From the NCBI RefSeq assembly GCF_029542785.1, contig NC_083370.1, positions 434,001-498,000 on the forward strand: a stretch of DNA of 64,000 nucleotides. The letters are read 5' to 3'. Source of the stretch: Malassezia japonica. Lineage: Eukaryota; Basidiomycota; Malasseziomycetes; Malasseziales; Malasseziaceae. The notes below the pieces were generated by a model. The model was not told the origin of the DNA and searched no databases. It saw nothing but the letters and a program-made list of their open reading frames with translations. Below, one piece after another: positions 40,448 to 48,195 of the stretch; positions within the stretch are counted from its first letter, which is position 1, and each line of letters opens with the position of its first letter. Made by a program: the position numbers and the translations under genes.

Positions 40448-42526
40448 CTATTTTCCTAGAGACATGTCGATTGTGTCGCCGTTGGCAAAGTTCCAAAAGG
40501 CCAGGGTCTGCCGCAGGGTCGCCGGCTTTCCGGCGATCCACAATTTCAGCTTACTTCCACCAACCGTGCGCTCGAGGGGGTCGACCAGCACGCGGTCGCG
40601 GATGCTGCCGATGGTCGTGCTCAGCGGCAGCGCGCCGAGACGCAGCATACGACCGTCGCACTTGGGCGAGATCTGCGGCGCGTTGGGAAGGCGCACCTGC
40701 ACCATCACGGGGTAGGGGTACATGGACAGCCACTCGGACTCGGAGTACAAAGAGCCATCGTCCTTGCGGGGGATATATTGAGGAGCAGCGTCCAGACGCG
40801 GCGCCTGCGCCTTGGGGCCCGCGTCGGTGTCGGCCGCGCGCTTTGCGGGCACCGTCGGCTTCTGGGGGCCGGCTGTCGGCGCGGCAGGCGCGGCGGGCTG
40901 CATCTTGGCAATGCGCTCGTCGATCGACGCATTGCGCTGCAGCGCATCTTGTGTAGAGGTCGCACTGTTCGCGTGGCCGTCCCAGACGAGCTTCGCTTTC
41001 TCTTTCGCGAGCTGCTGCGCTTGGGCTTCGCGCTGCGCCTGCGCGGCCTCGTCGGAATGGCCGCCAAAGATATCGGTACGTGCGCCGGCGAACTGCTTGA
41101 GGAAGCGGCTGGGGTCCGCGCCCTCCGCAAGACTCGCCTGCTCTTGCTTGCGCTGCTCGAGCTTCTGGCGCTCTTCGCGGAACTTGGGATTCAGCAGCTC
41201 GACTCGGACGTGCTCGCTCATCGAGTCCACAGGAACCGAATCGCCACACACCGGGCAGATGGTCGTCTGCACAGGCGCTTTTTGGGTGCGCATCTCGCGC
41301 TTGTAGTCGCGGCGGATCTTGATCGGGCCCTGGGGAGTAGGCAGGACCGTGCTGGAGGGGCCGGACGGCGCGGGGGCCTCGGCTGGGGCTTGCGGGGCCT
41401 CGGCAGGCGTTGGCGCAGGGGCTGGGGCAGAGGCCGGGGCAGGCGCCTCCTCCTCTTCGCCCTCCTCTTCGTCCTCCTCCTCTTGTTCTTCTTCCTTCTC
41501 CTTCACGCCCAGCACATTGAGCGCTGCCGACTCGTACGCCTCCTGATCCCACGCCTGGGCCGGCTGCTCCTGCACCATCGCCGCCATACGCTGCTGTGCG
41601 ATCGCGACGTTCTGGAGCTCGCGGCGCGAGCGTGCTGGCGGCAGCTCCGAGCGCTCGTCTGCATCTGTGATCTCGACGACGCCGACGACAATAAAGTCCT
41701 GCCAGTCGATCTCGTTAAACAGACTCGACATGCGCTTCTCCTCGTACACCATTTCGCGTTCGCGGTCCGCGTGCCACTTGGCCCACGCCGCGCGCTTGCG
41801 GATGCCCTCGAGCAGGCGCGTCCGCGGCCCGCCGTGGCCCGCGCCCTGCACAGGCAGTCCCGTCCCCTGGGAGCCCGACTGGACCTTTTCGAGGAGCGTC
41901 GCCGACGGATGCATCACGCGGCGGTACTGCTCGACCAGCAGATTAAAGTAGGAAAAGAGCGGGTGCGCAGGCCGCAGAAACTCAAACTGGTAGGACCGCG
42001 ACTCGCGTGCGAGGAGTCCCGTCGCAAAGGCTGGCCCCTTGCGGGCGGTAAACAGTGCGGTGAGCTTGAGCACGTCGAGGTCCACGGCCGGTACGCCCGG
42101 AAACTCGATGGCAAACTCGTGGGGCGGCGGCTCGTCCGGCACTGCCGTGTCTGCGGTCGTCGTCCGGCGGTCGGCCTGCACGGCCGCGTCGATTTCCGCC
42201 GCTGCATTTCCGCCGGCGCTCATCGGCGTGTTTTCGCCGCCGTTCTTTGCCACATCAACCTGCTGGCGATAGTATGCATAGTACGGGTCATCCTGGTTCA
42301 CAAACGCAAACTTGGGGTTGCCGCGCTCCTGCTCGCGAATGCGCGCCTCAAAGTGGGGCCCGACGCGCGCGACGAACGCCGCCGTTTTGTCAACAATCAC
42401 GCGCAGATCCGGCGGGGGATAGATCATGTCGGAGGACGCGAACCTGCTCTCTTGCTTGTCCTCCTTCGGGAGCATGACCAGCTCCGTCGACGTGCCGTGC
42501 GCCGGCGGCGGCAGATCCAGCGGCAT
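40448..42526 (-). CDS. PRP21: Splicing factor 3A subunit 1 (Prp21/SF3A1)
   Basis: SF3A1 is part of U2 snRNP and helps it engage the branch site. The start at 42526 (MPLDLPPPAHGTSTELVM) gives 692 residues; the frame extends upstream but only through the divergent TRP2 start region. Two SURP modules are clear: LRVIVDKTAAFVARVGPHFE with PKFAFVNQDDPYYAYYRQQV, and VLKLTALFTARKGPAFATGL with FLRPAHPLFSYFNLLVEQYR. The Prp21 homology region follows (EIDWQDFIVVGVVEITDADE). A glutamate run (EEEEQEEEDEEEGEEEE) comes next, then a zinc-like CPVCGDSVP segment and a C-terminal ubiquitin-like domain (PVMVQVRLPNAPQISPKCDG, then GGSKLKLWIAGKPATLRQTL). It has no intron itself. It is of interest because the branch site in this genome sits next to the 3' splice site. 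Confidence 0.92.
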   Translation of the reverse strand: MPLDLPPPAHGTSTELVMLPKEDKQESRFASSDMIYPPPDLRVIVDKTAAFVARVGPHFEARIREQERGNPKFAFVNQDDPYYAYYRQQVDVAKNGGENTPMSAGGNAAAEIDAAVQADRRTTTADTAVPDEPPPHEFAIEFPGVPAVDLDVLKLTALFTARKGPAFATGLLARESRSYQFEFLRPAHPLFSYFNLLVEQYRRVMHPSATLLEKVQSGSQGTGLPVQGAGHGGPRTRLLEGIRKRAAWAKWHADREREMVYEEKRMSSLFNEIDWQDFIVVGVVEITDADERSELPPARSRRELQNVAIAQQRMAAMVQEQPAQAWDQEAYESAALNVLGVKEKEEEQEEEDEEEGEEEEAPAPASAPAPAPTPAEAPQAPAEAPAPSGPSSTVLPTPQGPIKIRRDYKREMRTQKAPVQTTICPVCGDSVPVDSMSEHVRVELLNPKFREERQKLEQRKQEQASLAEGADPSRFLKQFAGARTDIFGGHSDEAAQAQREAQAQQLAKEKAKLVWDGHANSATSTQDALQRNASIDERIAKMQPAAPAAPTAGPQKPTVPAKRAADTDAGPKAQAPRLDAAPQYIPRKDDGSLYSESEWLSMYPYPVMVQVRLPNAPQISPKCDGRMLRLGALPLSTTIGSIRDRVLVDPLERTVGGSKLKLWIAGKPATLRQTLAFWNFANGDTIDMSLGK

Positions 42527-42544
42527 GGTCGAGGAGAGAAAAGC

Positions 42545-42550
42545 CACGTG
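42545..42550. promoter_or_regulatory. CACGTG in SF3A1/TRP2 divergent promoter
   Basis: CACGTG occupies the middle of the 37-nt gap between the PRP21 start (42526) and TRP2 start (42564). Confidence 0.4.
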
Positions 42551-42563
42551 GCATATTTCCACG

Positions 42564-44069
42564 ATGACTGGGCCAGTGAGCCCCACGCTGGAAGAGGTGC
42601 GCGAGGCGCTGCTCGGCACGGAGGATGTGCCTGCGCGCGGCTCCATCATCCCTGTGTATACCAAGGTCGCAGCAGATCTATTGACGCCGGTCATGGCGTA
42701 CCTGCGCCTGTCGTCCGGCGCGCAGCTCGGCCAAGAGAGCTTTTTGCTGGAGAGTGTGAATACCGGCGAGCGGATCGGGCGGTATAGTTTCCTGGGCACG
42801 CGCCCATTCCATGTGCTGCGGACGGGCCCTGGGCTCGAGCATAGCGGTGACCCCCTGCGTCACCTCGAGGAGCTCATGGCGCCGTATCAGTACGTGAATC
42901 TGCCCGAGCTCCGTATGTTCACCGGCGGCGCGATCGGCTACATTTCCTTTGACTGTATCCAGCACTTTGAGCCGAAGACGAAGCGCGAGCTGCGCGACCC
43001 GTTCGGCATCCCCGAGAGCGTGATGATGCTCTGCGACACGGCCGTGATCTTTGACCATGTGTTCCAGACGGTGTACTGCGTCGCGCATGTGCACAACGAC
43101 GGCTCGAAAGACGTCGATGCGCTGTACGCGGATGCGTGCAAGACCGTGCAAGGGCTCTGCACGGTGATCCTCCAGGAGCACACACCGCTCCCTGCCCAAG
43201 GGCCGATCACGCCGAGTACGGCCGCGCCGCAGAGCAACGTCGGCAAGGCGGGCTACGAAGGCTTTGTCACGTCGCTGCGGCAAAACATCCTGAAAGGCGA
43301 CATCTTCCAGGCGGTGCCGTCGCAGCGCTTGGCGCGCCCGACGGACCTGCATCCGTTCAACTGCTACCGCCACCTGCGCCGCATCAACCCCAGCCCGTAC
43401 ATGTTCTACATTGACTGCGGCTCGGCACAGCTCGTCGGCGCGAGCCCCGAGACGCTGTGCTGTGTGCAGAAAGGCAAGGTCGCCGTGCACGCGATCGCCG
43501 GCACGGTGCGCCGCGGCAAGACGCCAGAGGAGGACGCGGCGCTCGCCCAGACGCTCCTCGACTCGGACAAGGACCGCGCGGAGCACATTATGCTCGTGGA
43601 TCTTGCGCGCAACGATATCTCGCGCGTCTGCGACCCGCTCACGACGACCGTCGAGTCGCTGATGAACGTGGAAAAGTTTAGCCATGTGATCCACCTGACG
43701 AGCCGCGTCACGGGCCAGCTGCGTGCGAACCGGACCAAGTACGACGCACTGCGCTCCATCTTTCCTGCCGGCACGCTGTCCGGTGCGCCGAAAGTGCGCG
43801 CGATCGAGCTGATCCAGGAGCTGGAGCAGGAGCGCCGCGGCGTGTACGGTGGCGCGGTGGGCCGCATCGACTTTGCGCAAGATGAGCTGGACGTCTGCAT
43901 TGCGATCCGCACGATGGTGTTCAAGGACGGCGTGGCGTACCTCCAGGCCGGTGGCGGCATTGTCTACGACAGTGTGGAAGAGGACGAGTACATCGAGACG
44001 ATGAACAAGCTGGGAAGTAATCTGCGGTGCCTTGACCAGGCCGAAGGTATGTTTTCAGTGACTAACTAG
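42564..44069 (+). CDS. TRP2: Anthranilate synthase component I
   Basis: The enzyme converts chorismate to anthranilate, the first committed step of tryptophan synthesis, with glutamine supplied by the Trp3 partner. Starting at 42564 (MTGPVSPTLEEVREALLG) gives 501 residues. The N-terminal regulatory part contains SFLLESVNTGERIGRYSFLG, with the feedback-binding LLES motif. The catalytic half shows DIFQAVPSQRLARP, INPSPYMFYIDCGSAQLVGA, PETLCCVQKG, AGTVRRGKTPEEDAALAQTL and FPAGTLSGAPKVRAIELIQE. The simplest end is the TAG at 44067. A donor GTATGT at 44047 with a perfect CTAAC at 44062-44066 suggests instead a 42-nt intron (44047-44088) and a stop at 44097-44099, directly touching the opposing gene's stop. 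RNA data would decide. Confidence 0.94.
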   Translation: MTGPVSPTLEEVREALLGTEDVPARGSIIPVYTKVAADLLTPVMAYLRLSSGAQLGQESFLLESVNTGERIGRYSFLGTRPFHVLRTGPGLEHSGDPLRHLEELMAPYQYVNLPELRMFTGGAIGYISFDCIQHFEPKTKRELRDPFGIPESVMMLCDTAVIFDHVFQTVYCVAHVHNDGSKDVDALYADACKTVQGLCTVILQEHTPLPAQGPITPSTAAPQSNVGKAGYEGFVTSLRQNILKGDIFQAVPSQRLARPTDLHPFNCYRHLRRINPSPYMFYIDCGSAQLVGASPETLCCVQKGKVAVHAIAGTVRRGKTPEEDAALAQTLLDSDKDRAEHIMLVDLARNDISRVCDPLTTTVESLMNVEKFSHVIHLTSRVTGQLRANRTKYDALRSIFPAGTLSGAPKVRAIELIQELEQERRGVYGGAVGRIDFAQDELDVCIAIRTMVFKDGVAYLQAGGGIVYDSVEEDEYIETMNKLGSNLRCLDQAEGMFSVTN

Positions 44070-44099
44070 TGTACAGCGGCCTACGCAGCTTCCGCTTGA

Positions 44100-44876
44100 T
44101 TACCGCAGCGCGTCCCGCACGCGCTCAGCGAGAGAGAGAAAAAGGGAAACCCGTGCCGGGACCTGCCGCACGGCGCGGCGCACCGCACGCTGCGCACCGC
44201 GCAGTGCACGCGTGGCATGCGGCTTCAGATAGGCGAGCGCGCGCTCTGTGCTTCGTTTGTAGGCCAGATAGCGCTGCTCACACACGTCCAAATCGCTTGG
44301 GGCGTCCCGTGCAGAGAGTGGCAAGGACGTGTTTCGGTGCTGTGCGCGCCCAAAGAGGCGCGCGAGTGCAAAATAGATTAGTGCCACTGTTCCAATGCAC
44401 AGGGGAAAGAGGCGGATCAGTTCCACCGTAGACGTATTCGGGATTAACGAAGGCTCGCTGCGTCAGACTCGCCACGTACGGAACGGGGTACATAGGCACG
44501 GCCGTGTCCAGGCGGCCGAGCACCGTATCATTCGTGCTTAGGTTGTAGGGGATATTGTACAGCTTTGCCTGTCCGCGTGAGTCGTAAAAGGGACGGTGCG
44601 CCGCATCACGGTGCACATCCACGTCCATAAGGCCCAGCGAGTAGCGTGTGGTCATCGACGGGCCGATTTCCGAACGGAACGAGGACAGCTGCGTAAGAAG
44701 TGAAACATACTCTGTACGAATCGCCAGGGCATATGGTCATCTGCGCACACTGCGCAGGGCAGAACGACGCAGAGAGTTCGGGCGTCGCCGGCGCTAAGCC
44801 AGTCGTTGTCACAAAATAGGTGTGACAAAATGCAATGCAGCAGCCCCGGCCGAGTGGCCAATAGGCCAAACGCCAA
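44100..44876 (-). CDS. Unknown single-pass membrane protein, 5' end unresolved
   Basis: I do not recognise this gene. The secure part is two exons joined by a 22-nt intron at 44458-44479: TTRYSLGLMDVDVHRDAAHR, KLYNIPYNLSTNDTVLGRLD, AVPMYPVPEPSLIPNTS. One membrane helix follows (FPLCIGTVALIYFALARLF) and an Arg-rich tail. Upstream, a second intron ends at 44689. Its donor could be GTATGT (22 nt) or GTACAG (29 nt). The latter keeps a good reading frame into HCILSHLFCDNDWLSAGDAR and LCVVLPCAVCADDHMPWRF, which looks like a secreted or lumenal N-terminal domain after a hydrophobic leader. No ATG lies in that frame near 44876, so the true start may be upstream or behind another intron. A type I secretory-pathway protein is the most I would infer. 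Confidence 0.5.
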
Positions 44877-45016
44877 GAACGAAAAGGGTCTGCGGGCCTT
44901 GCGGCGCCACTCGGCGCCACTGCGGCGCCCGTGCGGCGTCTGGGGGGCCCATCTGCACCGGTCCGCGTGTGGGCTCGCACCGTTTGCACTACTACGTATG
45001 CATACATAGACGCCGT

Positions 45017-45500
45017 CTACTTTTCGTTAAACTCGCCCTTCATGAGCTTCTGCAGACGCTCGGGCGTGAGCTCAATGCCGGCCTTTTGCAGCTCTTCCAC
45101 GACTGGGTAAGACGAGAAACGTACCTTTGCCGGTGTATTCGCGCACTTCCGAGTTGGTCGCGAGCTTGGCCAGCTGCATCATCGACGGCTTCTCGCCGCT
45201 GTTGACGTCGACGCCGTGCTTCTTGAGCACCTCGATCAGGCGGTTGATGGCAGAGAGCGCCTCGGGTGCCTGGCCCAGCTTCTCGAAGCCGGAAGGGAGC
45301 GACGAGTCCATGTTGCCGCGGGGGTCCTCGGACGCACGCGGCACGGCGCTCGTCTGCAGGCCGCGCACGGCGCACGACGGAGCGAGCGGCGCACACACAG
45401 CACGCATAGACATAGGTGCAGCCGCACGCACACGCACAGCATTGCCAGCACGCGACGACGCACGCAGCGCCAGGCTCATACCGCTCCGGAACAGGGCCAT
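45017..45500 (-). CDS. Probable mitochondrial protein of unknown function
   Basis: The start at 45500 (MALFRSGMSLALRASSRAGN) gives a classical Arg/Ser/Ala-rich mitochondrial presequence of about 50 residues. The mature part is helical: GFEKLGQAPEALSAINRLIE, VLKKHGVDVNSGEKPSMMQL, AKLATNSEVREYTGK. A 22-nt intron at 45103-45124 then joins VVEELQKAGIELTPERLQKL and MKGEFNEK. The spliced length is 153 residues. Reading through the intron would give a short aberrant end. I do not recognise a named family. It is divergent from ATG15 with 42 nt between starts, and that gap contains TGACTCA and CACGTG. Confidence 0.7.
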
Positions 45501-45516
45501 GGTAGGGAAGGGTTGC

Positions 45517-45530
45517 TGACTCATCACGTG
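45517..45530. promoter_or_regulatory. TGACTCA and CACGTG in ATG15 divergent promoter
   Basis: TGACTCA lies at 45517-45523 (reverse of the Gcn4 site) and CACGTG at 45525-45530, almost adjacent, within the 42-nt gap between the start codons at 45500 and 45543. A nutrient-linked bZIP plus a bHLH site would suit an autophagy gene, but this is inference. Confidence 0.45.
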
Positions 45531-45542
45531 GCCCCTGCATCG

Positions 45543-46710
45543 ATGGGCTTGCAACGAGGCGTGTGGCTGCTGCTGGCCCTAGTGGCCGCGGCGCTGCTCT
45601 TGCTCCCGTCGGAGCGTGTGCATACGACACAGACTGAAGTGAAGCGTGTACATAGACTGAAGGATGTGCGGGGTTTCCTCGCACAGCGCACGAAAAATGC
45701 GCTGTACTCCGTGAACGAGCCGGGGGCGTGGGAGGCGGTGGACGTCGTCGCGCCCAACGTAACCGACCGCGAAACGCTGCTTATGCTGGCACACATGGCG
45801 ACGCAGGCCTACTACAAGATACCCGCTCCGATTCCGAACGCGCCGCAGTGGAAATGGGTACGTCGCTCTACTCACCCAGTCCTCCGCGTTTGGATGGGAG
45901 CAAGAGGGGCTGCGTGGCCACATCTTTGCCACGGAGAACAACCGCACGGTGGTCGTCGCGCTGAAAGGAACCAGCGCCTCGTTCCTCCCTGGCGGAGATA
46001 CCGGTGGGCGCGACAAGGACAATGACAACCTCTTGTTCTCGTGCTGCTGCGCGGCCGTGTCCAAGGCCTGGACGCCGGTGTGTGGGTGTGCCGGTGCGGA
46101 CAACCAGTGCGACGCGTCGTGCGTCGGCCGCGCGCTGATTGAAAAGTCGCTGTACTACCCCGCGGCGACCGACATGTACAACAACATCTCCTACTTTTAC
46201 CCCGACAGCCAGCTGTGGATCACCGGGCACAGCCTCGGCGGTGTCCTGGCGAGCTTCTTGGGCATGACGTTTGGCGTGCCCGCCATCGCATTCGAGTCGC
46301 CGGGCGACCGCCTCGCGGCGTCGCGGCTGCACCTCCCGCTCCCACCCGCCGAGTGGTCGGACGAGGAGGCGTACGCCATGGCGCCCGTCACGCACGTCTA
46401 CCACACGGCCGACTCGCTGGCGACCGGGCAGTGCCAGGGCCCGACGTCCATCTGCAGCCGCACGGGCTTTGCGATGGAGACCAAGTGCCATGCTGGGCAG
46501 AGTATCGTGTACGACACGGTGCGGTACCTCGGCTGGTCCGTCGGCGTGCTGCCCCATCGCATCACCTATGTCATTTCCGAGCTCCTCTCGGAGGACTGGG
46601 ACAAGCGCGCGGCGCGCGGCGGGCGCGCCGCGCCCGACGACCTCGGCGCGGTGCCGCGCCCTGGGCGCGAGTCTATGTGCCAGGATTGTAGCAATTGGCA
46701 ATTTATGTAG
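45543..46710 (+). CDS. ATG15: Vacuolar autophagic-body phospholipase Atg15
   Basis: Atg15 is a type II membrane lipase that reaches the vacuole and breaks autophagic bodies. The N-terminal signal anchor is GVWLLLALVAAALLLLP. A 22-nt intron at 45858-45879 joins NAPQWKW to SSAFGWEQEGLRGHIFATEN. The lipase core has VVVALKGTSASFLPGGDTGG, a Cys-rich segment (LLFSCCCAAV, VCGCAGADNQCDASCV) and the nucleophile motif WITGHSLGGVLASFLGMTFG. VPAIAFESPGDRLAASRLHL and the catalytic His region HVYHTADSLATGQCQG are typical of Atg15. The length is 381 residues, shorter than the yeast protein (520) because the C-terminal tail is missing, as in several basidiomycetes. It converges with GCV3, with 5 nt between stops. 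Confidence 0.9.
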
Positions 46711-46715
46711 CTAAT

Positions 46716-47213
46716 CTAGTCCAGGGTAGCCAGGTATGCCTCCTCGGTGAGCAGGTCGTCGAGGTCGCCGGGGTTGGTCAGCTTGATCTCCGCGAGCCAG
46801 CCCTTCTCCATGGGCGACTTGTTGATCAGGCCCGGCTCGTCGCCAAGCTGGGTGTTGGCGCCGACGATGATGCCGTTCACCGGCGTGTAGATGTCCGAAG
46901 CAGCCTTGACCGACTCGACCGAGCCGATCTGGTCGCCCTTGGTCACCTCGAGCTCAATCTGGGGCAGCTCAATGTAGACCACGTCGCCGAGGCTCTCCTG
47001 GGCGTGGTTGGTGATGCCGATCTGGCCAATGTTGGTCTCGTCGTCGTAGCGAATCCACTCGTGCTCGGCCGTGTACATGGTCTGCACACCCGAAACCATG
47101 CGCGAGGTCTGGAAGCTACGCACGGGCATCATGCGCACCGGTGCAACGCGCGGCGCAGCGCGCACAGCAGTGCGCAGCGAAGGGAGCGAAGAACGGAGAG
47201 CAGTCGCAATCAT
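46716..47213 (-). CDS. GCV3: Glycine cleavage system H protein
   Basis: The H protein carries a lipoyl arm that shuttles the aminomethyl group in mitochondrial glycine decarboxylation. It starts at 47213 (MIATALRSSLPSLRTAVRAA) with a long Arg-rich mitochondrial presequence; an upstream ATG or GTG at 47234 is less likely. The mature part begins near MYTAEHEWIRYDDETNIGQI. IGITNHAQESLGDVVYIELP and the lipoylation site GSVESVKAASDIYTPVNGII, with its Lys, are intact. NPGDLDDLLTEEAYLATLD is the normal C-terminal end. The product is 165 residues with no intron. Confidence 0.95.
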   Translation of the reverse strand: MIATALRSSLPSLRTAVRAAPRVAPVRMMPVRSFQTSRMVSGVQTMYTAEHEWIRYDDETNIGQIGITNHAQESLGDVVYIELPQIELEVTKGDQIGSVESVKAASDIYTPVNGIIVGANTQLGDEPGLINKSPMEKGWLAEIKLTNPGDLDDLLTEEAYLATLD

Positions 47214-47260
47214 GGCGGTAAGGAGCCTCCGCACAACGCCGGCCCGTTACCTCGGCCGAA

Positions 47261-48137
47261 TCACAGGACGATGGGGTCGTCGCGGGTGCCCGATGGTGCG
47301 CGTGGATCGGGCGACGCGTCCTCGTCGCTGTCGTACACGACGATCGCGCCGTCTTCGGCGGCGTCGGTCTCGGCGCGCACCGCGTCGATCTCGGCCTGCG
47401 ACGCCGAGGCACACGTCTTTGCATCGCGAATACGACGTAGCGCCGCCTGTATGAGCCATAGAACGTACCTCGGCTGCCAACTCGCGCAGCGAGCGCTGGC
47501 CCGGCGCCGCGCCGCCGAGGCGGAACGTGCCTTGCTGCGTGCGCTGCCGCTGCAGCGCCTGCTCCGCGGCACGCGCGCGGCGTGCGTCTGGCGAGAGGGG
47601 CGCGTCGCGGCCGCCGAGGCGCACGCCGGGCGTGAGGAACCCAGCGCCGGGCCAGTAGCCCAGGCGCTGGGCGGTATCGTATTCTTCGGTGAGCTGCGCA
47701 AGCGTGGTATAAAACTGGGTATTGTGCGGCCCGCATACATTGTGGCTGTGTCAGATAGAAGACGTACGCAAGCTCATGGAGCATGCTGCGTCAGGCGCAC
47801 TACGTACGTTCCAATCACTTCGTTGCGTTCGAGGAACGCGTCGGAGCGGCCTGCATGCCGTAGCCTCAGACAGATCTTTGCGCCGCGATTGATATTCAGG
47901 CCCAGCAGGTTCGCGCTGCGGGGGTACATCTCGGCGAGCACAGGCAGTTCTACGTAAGCACGAACACGTACGCCACCCATGCCGCTGCATCAGGTCCTTG
48001 ACCGCCGCACCGACATCCTTGAGCATCGCAATCGCGCGCTCCGAGCCAGGGCGCTGCAGCGCCACATACTTCTTGATCGCCCCGCTTTGCTCCTCGGTCC
48101 GCGCGCCAGGGAACCGGCCGCGGCCACGCAAGGGCAT
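47261..48137 (-). CDS. WSS1: DNA-protein crosslink protease Wss1 (WLM domain)
   Basis: Wss1 is a SUMO/ubiquitin-linked metalloprotease that clears DNA-protein crosslinks. Four 22-nt introns are inferred: 47950-47971, 47786-47807, 47746-47767 and 47447-47468, giving 262 residues. Spliced sequence reads RHGWQLPVLAEMYPRSANLL, GLNINRGAKICLRLR, EVIGTMLHELAHNVCGPHNT, which contains the zinc-binding HELAH-6-H site. The tail ends VVYDSDED and DDPIVL, which looks like a SUMO-interacting motif. The MLHEL part of the active site is encoded by an 18-nt exon at 47768-47785. The start at 48137 (MPLRGRGRFPGARTEEQSGA) is chosen because the next upstream ATG (48197) overlaps the divergent SCC3 start. The C-terminal p97-binding motif is not obvious. 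Confidence 0.9.
47768..47785 (-). other. 18-nt exon of WSS1 carrying active-site residues
   Basis: This exon is flanked by 22-nt introns on both sides, each with GTACGT and CTGAC/CAG. It encodes MLHEL and parts of the neighbouring Thr and Ala codons, including the first His and the catalytic Glu of HELAH. Skipping it would remove six residues without a frameshift and abolish protease activity. Confidence 0.75.
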
Positions 48138-48166
48138 GGCCAAGGCGCATCGGCCGAGCCTCCACA

Positions 48167-48182
48167 ACGCGACGCGTCGCGT
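48167..48182. promoter_or_regulatory. 16-bp palindrome with MluI cell-cycle box
   Basis: ACGCGACGCGTCGCGT is a perfect 16-bp palindrome with ACGCGT at its centre, 14 nt upstream of the SCC3 ATG in the 58-nt WSS1/SCC3 divergent promoter. ACGCGT is the binding core of the MBF (Mbp1-Swi6) G1/S regulator in fungi, which fits a cohesin gene and a replication-coupled repair gene. Confidence 0.6.
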
Positions 48183-48195
48183 GTAGTGTTCCTTC

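Noticed and set aside
40778..42787. 669-codon plus-strand ORF
   Set aside because: It is antisense to PRP21, with Arg/Leu-rich composition and no domain.
44070..44431. Plus-strand continuation of TRP2 after a 23-nt intron
   Set aside because: It would add a long Arg/Ala-rich tail fully antisense to the next gene, unlike any Trp2.
44850..44900. tRNA-like stretch GGCCGAGTGGCC
   Set aside because: No matching acceptor stem, anticodon arm or T-loop sequence (GGTTCRA) at suitable spacing.
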